From Lachnospiraceae bacterium (GTDB lineage Bacteria; Bacillota; Clostridia; Lachnospirales; Lachnospiraceae): a stretch of 8,045 nt of DNA. Position numbers and translations under genes: made by a program. Location of the stretch: positions 1 to 8,045 of the forward strand of contig CAAGFP010000151.1 of assembly GCA_900769175.1 (NCBI GenBank), written 5' to 3'. Each line of letters opens with the position of its first letter. Position 1 is the first letter of the stretch. The notes below the pieces were generated by a model, which was given only the letters and a program-made list of their open reading frames with translations, was not told the DNA's origin and ran no database searches. Below, piece after piece: positions 1-6,091 of the stretch.

Positions 1-42
1 AATAAAACAGATGAAATAAAACAGATGAAATAAAACAGAACA
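1..42. repeat. 14-bp tandem repeat, about three copies
   Basis: Two perfect copies of aataaaacagatga (1-14, 15-28) are followed by a third copy diverged in its last bases (29-42, ending aaca); aacagatg follows directly and runs into the MocR gene start region. Because cagatga joins the next aataa, each perfect unit creates the reading frame ATG AAA TAA (ATGs at 11 and 25). The repeat lies in the probable promoter or leader of the MocR gene, so it could be an operator array, a leader element or simple slippage. The left end of the array may be cut by the window edge. Confidence 0.85.
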
Positions 43-55
43 AACAGATGCTTAC

Positions 56-61
56 AGAAGG
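56..61 (+). promoter_or_regulatory. Ribosome binding site deciding the MocR start
   Basis: The purine run AGAAGG ends 7 nt before the ATG at 69. The earlier in-frame ATG at 48 is preceded by aacaaacag, which has no Shine-Dalgarno character. This favours the start at 69. Confidence 0.6.
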
Positions 62-68
62 AATAACG

Positions 69-1460
69 ATGCTTACTTACAGTTTTGAAAATATCCACGG
101 ACCTATTTATGAATATCTCTACGAAAGAATCAAAGGAGATATCATTGCCGGCGTATTAAAGCCCGGAGAGAAGCTTCCGTCAAAGCGTTCCTTTGCACGC
201 CAGCACGGAATTAGTATCATAACGATTCAGAATGCATATGACCAGTTAATCAGTGAAGGGTATATTTTGACTGAACCCAGAAAAGGATATTTTGTCGCCG
301 AAATACGTAATATTCACAAGATACCGGTTCAGGGAATGGTATCTTATGATATTCAGATTCCACAAAAGCCGGAATACCTTTATGATTTATCTAATAATGC
401 AATGAATCCGGAGCATTTCCCTTTTTCTGTCTGGGCCTCCCTTTCGCGTTCTATTTTAAGTGACAGAAAAGACGAATTGATGACGGTTTCGCCATCAGCG
501 GGAGTTTTGGAGCTTCGGGAAGCAATTGCAAATCATCTGAAATCCTTCCGTGGGATGTTAGTGGATCCGAATCAGATTATAGTGGGTGCGGGAACGGAAT
601 ATCTGTACGGACTGCTGACAAAGCTGTTAGGGACGGATGCAATCTATGCAATCGAGAATCCGGGGTATAAAAAATTAAAAAGGATTTACGAAAAACTGGG
701 TGCAACCTGCAAAAGTACTTCCATTGACTCGAATGGAATTACGGCAGAAGGGCTTGAACGTATCGGAGCGCAGATTGCGCATATTTGTCCGAATCATCAT
801 TTTCCGACCGGAATCACAATGCCGGCAAGCCGGCGTTACGAATTGCTTGCCTGGGCAAATGCAAGTGCTGACCGTTATATGATAGAAGATGATTATGACA
901 GTGAATTCCGTCTGGTCGGGAAACCGATCCCGACACTTTTTTCAATTGATGCCTGTGAAAAGGTGATATATCTGAATACCTTTTCGAAGTCGCTGACGCC
1001 GACCATCCGAATCAGTTATATGGTTTTGCCGGTTCATCTTGCAAAGCGGTTTTATGAGGAATTATCGTTTTATTCCTGTACGGTTTCGAACTTCGAGCAA
1101 TATATTTTATCGGAATTCATTTCGAAGGGGTATTTCGAAAAACATATCAACCGGATGCGACTATTTTATCTCAGACAACGTAAAAACGTAATGGAACTGG
1201 TTGAAAACAGCCCGCTTCGGAAGAAATGCCGGATTCATGAAAGCGAATCCGGACTGCATTTTTTGCTTGAACTGATAACAGAGCAACCGGATGCAAAGAT
1301 TAAAGAAGAATTAAATGAAGCCGGAATTAAACTGGATGCGCTTTCGGATTATTTTCTGCTCCCTTCGAGGGCGGGAGAACACTTATTTATTGTGAATTAT
1401 TCGAACATCAATACCAATAAATTCGAAGAAGCAATCCGTCGAATCGCGGGTGTATTATGA
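69..1460 (+). CDS. MocR/PdxR-type transcriptional regulator (GntR HTH + aminotransferase-like domain)
   Basis: A 463-residue cytoplasmic transcription factor of the MocR branch of the GntR family, close to the usual family length. Residues about 5-75 form a winged helix-turn-helix with typical GntR words (PIYEYLYERIKGDI, GEKLPSKR, ITIQNAYDQLISEGYI, GYFV). A linker leads to a fold-type I aminotransferase-like domain from about residue 105 to the end. Its hallmarks are AGTEYLYGLL, ENPGYKKL, PNHHFPTG, IEDDYDSEFR and TFSKSLTP, whose lysine (K307) is the expected Schiff-base residue for pyridoxal phosphate. Known relatives (GabR, PdxR) use bound PLP or an external aldimine as the effector signal. 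The start at 69 has an AGAAGG site; the ATG at 48 would add 7 residues and lacks one. The C-terminal segment LFIVNYSNI lacks the arginine expected to hold a substrate carboxylate, so catalysis is unlikely. No pdxS/pdxT or gab gene is nearby, so the target and effector are unknown and no symbol is given. Confidence 0.93.
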   Translation: MLTYSFENIHGPIYEYLYERIKGDIIAGVLKPGEKLPSKRSFARQHGISIITIQNAYDQLISEGYILTEPRKGYFVAEIRNIHKIPVQGMVSYDIQIPQKPEYLYDLSNNAMNPEHFPFSVWASLSRSILSDRKDELMTVSPSAGVLELREAIANHLKSFRGMLVDPNQIIVGAGTEYLYGLLTKLLGTDAIYAIENPGYKKLKRIYEKLGATCKSTSIDSNGITAEGLERIGAQIAHICPNHHFPTGITMPASRRYELLAWANASADRYMIEDDYDSEFRLVGKPIPTLFSIDACEKVIYLNTFSKSLTPTIRISYMVLPVHLAKRFYEELSFYSCTVSNFEQYILSEFISKGYFEKHINRMRLFYLRQRKNVMELVENSPLRKKCRIHESESGLHFLLELITEQPDAKIKEELNEAGIKLDALSDYFLLPSRAGEHLFIVNYSNINTNKFEEAIRRIAGVL

Positions 1461-1470
1461 CGATAAGAGT

Positions 1471-1548
1471 GCAAAGCAGAGATTTAAACCGTATCGTAGA
1501 TTATTCGGATAGTATCGTAGAGATTTGACTATCATCGCAGAGATTTGA
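1471..1548. repeat. Four degenerate direct repeats spaced 20-21 bp upstream of a promoter
   Basis: Related 10-mers begin at 1471 (gcaaagcaga), 1491 (gtatcgtaga), 1512 (gtatcgtaga) and 1532 (tcatcgcaga), so they step by 20, 21 and 20 bp, or two helical turns. Three of them continue with gattt(g/a)a. The second copy continues differently (ttatt). The array fills most of the gap after the MocR gene and ends at the -35 box of the next gene. The position and helical phasing suit an activator or repressor binding several times on one DNA face. Which protein binds is unknown; the MocR protein encoded just upstream is one candidate. Confidence 0.6.
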
Positions 1549-1577
1549 TTGAATTTTATCCGGTTTAATTCTATAAT
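1549..1577 (+). promoter_or_regulatory. Sigma-A-type promoter of the MerR-methyltransferase gene
   Basis: TTGAAT (1549-1554) and a perfect TATAAT (1572-1577) are separated by 17 nt, the ideal spacing. Transcription would begin near 1584. An inverted repeat GAATT-N11-AATTC (1551-1555 and 1567-1571) spans the spacer and could be the dyad of an autoregulating MerR-type dimer. However, MerR-activated promoters usually have 19-20 bp spacers, so the dyad may be chance in AT-rich DNA. Confidence 0.65.
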
Positions 1578-1614
1578 ATTATTTAGTATGCAGTTTGATT
1601 TACGGGTAGATGAC

Positions 1615-2847
1615 ATGGGCGAAATAATAAGGAATGAAGAAAACCGGGCGGATGATGGTAAGACGCAGGAAAAACTATATAAATCAGGTGAATTTGCGAA
1701 AAAAGTGCATATCACGAAAAAGACCTTGCGCTATTATGATGAACATAATATTCTGCGGCCGTCTTTTGTGAATGAATCCGGAGCAAGATTTTATTCCGAA
1801 CGTGATTTCGCAAAGCTGCAACAGATTCTGTTTTTGAAATATTTGTCATTTTCACTGGCAGAAATTAAGGAGATGACATTACGTAATGACGATTTGGGGT
1901 TCTGGGAAGAGTCTCTTGATATGCAGACGAATCTTTTGAATCGTAAAATCGAGCAGCTGTCTTTGATGAATACGGCACTTGAAGATGCCAAAACAAGAAT
2001 TCGTGAAGGAAAACAGGTTGATTTTGGCGGAATGCTGGATGCAATTAATATGAATGAAATGGAAGAAAAACTAAAAAAACAGTATCAGAATTCTTCCAAT
2101 ATTTCGGCACGCATCCGTCTGCATAAAGATTTTTCAACGAATCACACCGGCTGGTTTCCATGGATTTATGAGAAAGCGGCAATTCAGCCCGGCGAGAAGA
2201 TTCTGGAGCTGGGATGCGGGGACGGAAGTTTCTGGGTTGAGAATATGGCTCATCTTCCCGAACGCATAGAGGTGACGCTTACGGATTATTCGAACGGAAT
2301 ACTATGGGAAGCAGAAAAACAGATTTCCTGCAGTTCTCCCAATTTCTGCAAAGAGGTTATGGATGCACACCATATCAATGCTTCGGAGGATAGTTTTGAT
2401 GTAATCATTGCCAATCATGTATTATTTTATTGTGAAGATTTATCGAAAGTGTTTTCGGAAGTGCTGCGTACCTTAAAACCCGGCGGTCGATTTATTTGCA
2501 GTACATACAGCGGGGAACATATGAAGGAGGTTAGCAATCTGGTGAGGGAATTTGATGACCGGATAGCGCTTTCGGCAGATATTTTATATGAGAAATTCGG
2601 CAAGGAAAACGGTGGCGAACTTTTAGGCGATTACTTTGAACAGATTCAATGGTTTCAATATGAAGATGGGCTGCTTGTTGACAAACCGGAGCCTTTGATT
2701 GCCTATATTTTATCCTGCCATGGGAACCAGAACCGCTTCATTGTAGACCATTATCCGGAATTTTATTCCTTCGTAAAGAAATATACGGACAGAGGATTTA
2801 AAATTACAAAAGATGCCGGAATTTTTATCGGTTATAAAATGAAATGA
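1615..2847 (+). CDS. MerR-family DNA-binding domain fused to a class I SAM-dependent methyltransferase
   Basis: A 410-residue two-domain cytoplasmic protein. Residues about 21-90 are a MerR-type winged helix: YKSGEFAKKVHITKKTLRYYDEHNIL, then the wing NESGARFYSERDF and FSLAEIKEM. A helical stretch (about 92-165) that would form the dimer coiled coil follows. Residues about 180-300 are a Rossmann methyltransferase with motif I ILELGCGDG (196-204), an acidic end of strand 2 in LTDYS (D224), FDVIIANHVLFY (261-272) and LKPGG (287-291). The last 110 residues look like the C-terminal part of such enzymes. The methyl acceptor cannot be read from sequence; a small molecule that also serves as signal is one possibility. 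ATG 1615 is chosen because upstream in-frame starts (TTG 1549, ATG 1588) lie in or right behind the promoter; its own site is weak (GGG, 8 nt upstream). The kinase gene follows 105 bp later and may share its transcript. Confidence 0.88.
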   Translation: MGEIIRNEENRADDGKTQEKLYKSGEFAKKVHITKKTLRYYDEHNILRPSFVNESGARFYSERDFAKLQQILFLKYLSFSLAEIKEMTLRNDDLGFWEESLDMQTNLLNRKIEQLSLMNTALEDAKTRIREGKQVDFGGMLDAINMNEMEEKLKKQYQNSSNISARIRLHKDFSTNHTGWFPWIYEKAAIQPGEKILELGCGDGSFWVENMAHLPERIEVTLTDYSNGILWEAEKQISCSSPNFCKEVMDAHHINASEDSFDVIIANHVLFYCEDLSKVFSEVLRTLKPGGRFICSTYSGEHMKEVSNLVREFDDRIALSADILYEKFGKENGGELLGDYFEQIQWFQYEDGLLVDKPEPLIAYILSCHGNQNRFIVDHYPEFYSFVKKYTDRGFKITKDAGIFIGYKMK

Positions 2848-2941
2848 ATCATAAATAAAAATGAGTGAATTGTGTAGCGCGACGGATGAAAACCGTGACG
2901 AAAAAAAGGGAAAATGGATACGGGAATATTGTTGTGAGTAT

Positions 2942-2947
2942 AGGGGG
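2942..2947 (+). promoter_or_regulatory. Ribosome binding site of the hybrid kinase gene
   Basis: AGGGGG lies 5 nt before the ATG at 2953. An out-of-frame ATG at 2948 sits between the site and the start. The preceding gap (2848-2941) shows no convincing promoter or terminator. Confidence 0.6.
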
Positions 2948-2952
2948 ATGGG

Positions 2953-5910
2953 ATGGAAGATACAACCAATCAGAAAATAAAAGTTGAGAATATGCAGATT
3001 GACGCTATGGTTCGAATGAAAATTGTTCAATCCTTAAGCGAAATTTATACTTCTGTGTATTATATCGATATTATAAATAACTATTATATGGAACTGGCTT
3101 CTGTCGGAAGTGTGCATTCCTATATCGGTTCGACCGGGAACGCACAGGAGAGGCTTGATTTCTTCTGCCATCACATGATGACTCCCGAATATACGCAGGA
3201 TATGCTGAAATTCGTTGATTTGTCGACATTGGACGAACGCATGGGACAAAGAAGAATTCTTTCCGCCGAATATTTAAGCACCGTAATCATTTCGCCCGAA
3301 CAGGGGAATGAGCCGGATTGGACACAGTGTTCGTTTATCGAATGCGACCGGAATTCGGAAGGGAAGCTGACGCATGTGATTTTTGCGACACAGTCCATTC
3401 AGGAAAGTAAAATTAAGGAGATAGAAGCCAAAAAAGAACTAGAGACTGCTTTGGAAAAAGTGGAAGAAATGAATCGAATCCTGAATGAGGATATGGCAAT
3501 CGGAAGGGTATTAAGTAACGAATACCACAGCCTGTTCAAGATTGATTCCAAGACGGGAGAGTTATCCGTTCATCAGACAGACGGAATCGGAATGGACTCC
3601 GAAAAACTTTCAAAGCTAATGGATGGAAAAAACTACGAAGAAGTGATTTCGAACTACATTGAAAGTTATGTGGTATTGGAAGACCGCGAATATCTTAAAA
3701 AAATGACCCGGCTTGAAGTCCTTTTAGAGCATGTTCCAAAGAACGGCGTTTACAAGCTTGGATACAGAAGAATTCTGGATGGAGAATACTCCTATTATGA
3801 AATGAATGTCGTTAAAATTGAGAATGAATCCGGACATATAACGTTTATTATGGGACTTCGTGATGCAAATGAGGAAATGCAAAGACGTCTGACCCAGGCA
3901 AAGGAAATAGAAGCACAGAATGAAATTATAGAAGGGTTAGGTTCGGATTATTATTCCGTATTACTGGTCAACCCTGAAACGGATACTGTAACGACTTATC
4001 GTGCAAGGAATGAGGATGGTATTGCCTTCTGGACCTGTTTTAACCAGAATGATAATTGCTGGTCAAAAGGGATTCAATTATTCGCCGATGAATGGGTATC
4101 AATGAGAAACCGGACAGAATTTCTGGAAAAACTGTCTTTGGAGAATATCCGTTCCAGCGAACAGGATTTTTCTTTGAATTATGAAACATTAAAAGAAGGT
4201 GAATCGACCTATTTGCAGACAAGAGTGGCTTTTGTCCATGATAAAGACGGGGCCCCCGTTTTTGTTGTCGGTACCCGAAATGTGGATAGCCTGATTAAAA
4301 AGGAAAGGCAGCAGGAAATGGCTTTGCAGGCAGCTTACGAAATGGCTGAGGCTGCAAATAAGGCAAAGACCGACTTTTTATCCAATATGTCGCACGATAT
4401 CCGGACCCCCATGAACGGAATTATTGGTATGACCGCGATTGCTGCCGCACATCTGGATGATAAGGAACGTGTGAAAGACAGTCTTCAAAAAATCACATTG
4501 GCAAGTAAGCATCTTCTGAGTCTGATCAATGAAGTGCTTGATATGAGTAAAATTGAATCCGGAAAGGTGCAGTTGATCGAGGAAGAATTTAATCTTTCGG
4601 ATCTGGTCGAAAATCTTCTTAATCTGATTAATTCACAGATTAAAGAGCATCATCATGAACTTATAATCAACATAACCGATGTGGTTCATGAAGCAGTGAT
4701 TGGCGACAGCCTTCGTATCCAAAAGGTCTTTACCAACCTGATGAGTAATGCGGTAAAATTTACTCCGGATGGCGGAAAACTGAAACTTTCCATTTCTGAA
4801 AAGTTTACAAATCAGAATAAAATCGGCTGTTATGAGTTTGTTTTTGAAGACAACGGAATCGGTATGAGTGAGGAATATGTGAAGCAGATTTTTGAACCCT
4901 TCAGCCGGGCAGCAGATGAACGGGTGAATCATATTCAGGGAACCGGACTTGGAATGCCGATTAGCCGTAATATTGTGCGCATGATGGGCGGAGATATTAA
5001 AGTGGAAAGCAAACTCGGCGTCGGCTCGAAAATTACGGTTATTATGTATCTGAAACTTCAGGATAAAGAAGTCGATCATAATGAAAGATTTGCTGATTTA
5101 AATGTGCTGGTTGCAGATGATGATGCGTTAAGCATGGAATCCTGCTGCAATATTTTATCAGAACTGGGTATGAAAGCCGACGGAGTATTAACCGGTTTGG
5201 ACGCAGTAGAGAAAGTAGTGGAACATCATGAACGGAATCAGGATTATTTCGCCTGCATTATTGACTGGAAAATGCCCGGAATGGACGGAATTCAGACAAC
5301 GAGAGAAATTCGAAAGCAGGTCGGACCGGATGTTCCCATTATCATTATTTCTGCCTATGACTGGATGGATATCGAACAGGAAGCAAGACAGGCAGGGGCG
5401 AATGCTTTCATCAGTAAGCCGCTTTTCCGTTCACGAATTGCGAGAACCTTTGGCTCTTTGTTGGGAGAAGAGGAGAACGATAATAAGAGTACGGTGTTTG
5501 AGCAGATGAAAAAAATGGATTTGTCAAAGTTCCGTGCACTTTTGGTGGAAGACAATGAATTAAATGCCGAAATTGCAGAAGAAATAATCGGAACGACCGG
5601 TATGCATATCGACCATGTATGGAACGGCGTTGAGGCAGTGGATCGCATGAATGAATGTGAGGACCATTATTACGACATAATCTTTATGGATATTCAGATG
5701 CCTCTTATGAATGGTTATGATGCCACCAGGGCAATTCGTGCCATGAACCGTAATTATTGCAAGCAGATTCCGATTGTAGCCATGACAGCGAATGCCTTTG
5801 CGGAAGATGTTCAAGCTGCTAAAACAGTCGGAATGAATGAACATATTGCAAAGCCTTTGGATTTGAATTATTTAATCCAGATTCTGAAGAAATGGTTAGG
5901 GAATGAATGA
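2953..5910 (+). CDS. Soluble hybrid sensor histidine kinase with PAS-like modules and two receiver domains
   Basis: A 985-residue phosphorelay kinase without signal peptide or hydrophobic membrane segment, so probably a cytosolic sensor. Three PAS-like modules are inferred at about 30-150, 185-305 and 328-445 from their length and typical ends (FATQSIQESK, FIMGLRDANEE, FVVGTRNVDS); ligands are unknown. Charged, probably coiled-coil helices join them (about 150-182, 303-326, 446-472). The dimerisation/phosphoacceptor helix contains SHDIRTPMNGIIG with H481. The ATPase domain shows the N box NLMSNAVKF (595-603), DNGIG (633-637), IFEPFSR (646-652) and GTGLGM (663-668). Receiver 1 (about 716-830) has D722/D723, phospho-acceptor D771 in DWKMPGMDG, S800 and K822. 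Receiver 2 (about 860-980) has E866/D867, D913 in MDIQMPLMNG, T945 and K967. Both receivers look intact. No HPt or DNA-binding domain is present, so output must go through separate proteins. A terminator follows at 6022. Confidence 0.93.
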   Translation: MEDTTNQKIKVENMQIDAMVRMKIVQSLSEIYTSVYYIDIINNYYMELASVGSVHSYIGSTGNAQERLDFFCHHMMTPEYTQDMLKFVDLSTLDERMGQRRILSAEYLSTVIISPEQGNEPDWTQCSFIECDRNSEGKLTHVIFATQSIQESKIKEIEAKKELETALEKVEEMNRILNEDMAIGRVLSNEYHSLFKIDSKTGELSVHQTDGIGMDSEKLSKLMDGKNYEEVISNYIESYVVLEDREYLKKMTRLEVLLEHVPKNGVYKLGYRRILDGEYSYYEMNVVKIENESGHITFIMGLRDANEEMQRRLTQAKEIEAQNEIIEGLGSDYYSVLLVNPETDTVTTYRARNEDGIAFWTCFNQNDNCWSKGIQLFADEWVSMRNRTEFLEKLSLENIRSSEQDFSLNYETLKEGESTYLQTRVAFVHDKDGAPVFVVGTRNVDSLIKKERQQEMALQAAYEMAEAANKAKTDFLSNMSHDIRTPMNGIIGMTAIAAAHLDDKERVKDSLQKITLASKHLLSLINEVLDMSKIESGKVQLIEEEFNLSDLVENLLNLINSQIKEHHHELIINITDVVHEAVIGDSLRIQKVFTNLMSNAVKFTPDGGKLKLSISEKFTNQNKIGCYEFVFEDNGIGMSEEYVKQIFEPFSRAADERVNHIQGTGLGMPISRNIVRMMGGDIKVESKLGVGSKITVIMYLKLQDKEVDHNERFADLNVLVADDDALSMESCCNILSELGMKADGVLTGLDAVEKVVEHHERNQDYFACIIDWKMPGMDGIQTTREIRKQVGPDVPIIIISAYDWMDIEQEARQAGANAFISKPLFRSRIARTFGSLLGEEENDNKSTVFEQMKKMDLSKFRALLVEDNELNAEIAEEIIGTTGMHIDHVWNGVEAVDRMNECEDHYYDIIFMDIQMPLMNGYDATRAIRAMNRNYCKQIPIVAMTANAFAEDVQAAKTVGMNEHIAKPLDLNYLIQILKKWLGNE

Positions 5911-5976
5911 ATTCTTATATCGTGATATTCAATCATTGATAAAATGTGTTCCAAACACAACGAAAAGAATGGATTC

Positions 5977-6015
5977 AAAAAAGACTTAAAAAAGATGAAA
6001 AAAAGATGAAAAAAA
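5977..6015. other. Phased A-tracts, predicted curved DNA
   Basis: Runs of six or seven A begin at 5977, 5988, 5998 and 6009, stepping by 11, 10 and 11 bp, close to one helical turn. The last two intervals are also a near-tandem repeat (aaaaaagatg, aaaaaaagatg, aaaaaaatg). In-phase A-tracts are known to bend DNA. The block sits after the kinase stop and directly before the terminator hairpin and the candidate rfbA promoter, where it could act as an UP-like or curvature element. Confidence 0.6.
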
Positions 6016-6018
6016 TGC

Positions 6019-6049
6019 TTGAAGGTGCCCTTAGGGCACCTTTTATGAT
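6019..6049 (+). promoter_or_regulatory. Possible rfbA promoter overlapping the terminator hairpin
   Basis: TTGAAG (6019-6024) and TATGAT (6044-6049) would form -35 and -10 boxes with a long 19-nt spacer. Transcription would start near 6056, leaving a leader of about 36 nt before the rfbA ATG. The spacer is almost wholly occupied by the terminator palindrome, and the phased A-tracts lie immediately upstream. No better promoter was seen between the kinase stop and rfbA. The wide spacer makes the call tentative. Confidence 0.3.
6022..6044 (+). terminator. Rho-independent terminator after the hybrid kinase gene
   Basis: A perfect inverted repeat with 9-bp arms AAGGTGCCC (6022-6030) and GGGCACCTT (6034-6042) has a TTA loop and is followed by a short T run (TTTT, 6041-6044). 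The T tract is short. On the opposite strand the A-run at 6009-6015 would supply a longer but displaced U tract, so partial bidirectional action is possible. It separates the signalling genes from the rfb genes. Confidence 0.8.
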
Positions 6050-6082
6050 ATAAAAGAACTTAAGGATTCATTTTATTTGATT

Positions 6083-6087
6083 GGAGG
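6083..6087 (+). promoter_or_regulatory. Ribosome binding site deciding the rfbA start
   Basis: GGAGG lies 4 nt before the ATG at 6092. A TTG five codons upstream (6077) is in frame, but it lies before this site and would add residues MIGGN, which are merely the translated ribosome binding region. Confidence 0.85.
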
Positions 6088-6091
6088 AAAC

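Noticed and set aside
48..68. Longer MocR start at ATG 48
   Set aside because: It has no ribosome binding sequence; ATG 69 has AGAAGG at good spacing and begins with the usual MocR N-terminus MLTYSFE.
69..1460. Naming the MocR gene pdxR or gabR
   Set aside because: No pdxS/pdxT or gabT/gabD neighbour is present, and the family covers many targets, so a specific symbol is not supported.
1549..1614. Longer N-terminus of the MerR-methyltransferase from TTG 1549 or ATG 1588
   Set aside because: TTG 1549 lies in the -35 box and ATG 1588 only about 4 nt after the predicted transcription start. The added residues do not resemble MerR sequence.
1455..1715. Reverse-strand frame of 86 codons over the promoter and MerR start
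   Set aside because: It is antisense to the start of a clear gene, has no recognisable motif, and has no supported start.
2882..2896. Small hairpin ACGG...CCGT between the MerR gene and the kinase gene
   Set aside because: Only 4 bp of stem, followed by A residues rather than T, so it is not a terminator on the + strand.
2710..3030. Reverse-strand frame of 106 codons spanning the MerR-kinase gap
   Set aside because: It overlaps two confident genes, and its composition (rich in His, Phe, Ser and Ile) is typical of an antisense shadow.
4633..5079. Reverse-strand frame of 148 codons within the kinase
   Set aside because: It lies entirely antisense to the ATPase domain. It is His/Asn/Phe rich with no domain signature.
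5228..5509. Forward out-of-frame 93-codon frame within receiver 1
   Set aside because: It overlaps conserved receiver motifs in the main frame and has no ribosome binding site or recognisable product.
5945..5959. Hairpin TGTGTT-CCA-AACACA after the kinase stop
   Set aside because: A 6-bp AT-rich stem with a 3-nt loop and no T run. The terminator at 6022 explains the end of the transcript better.
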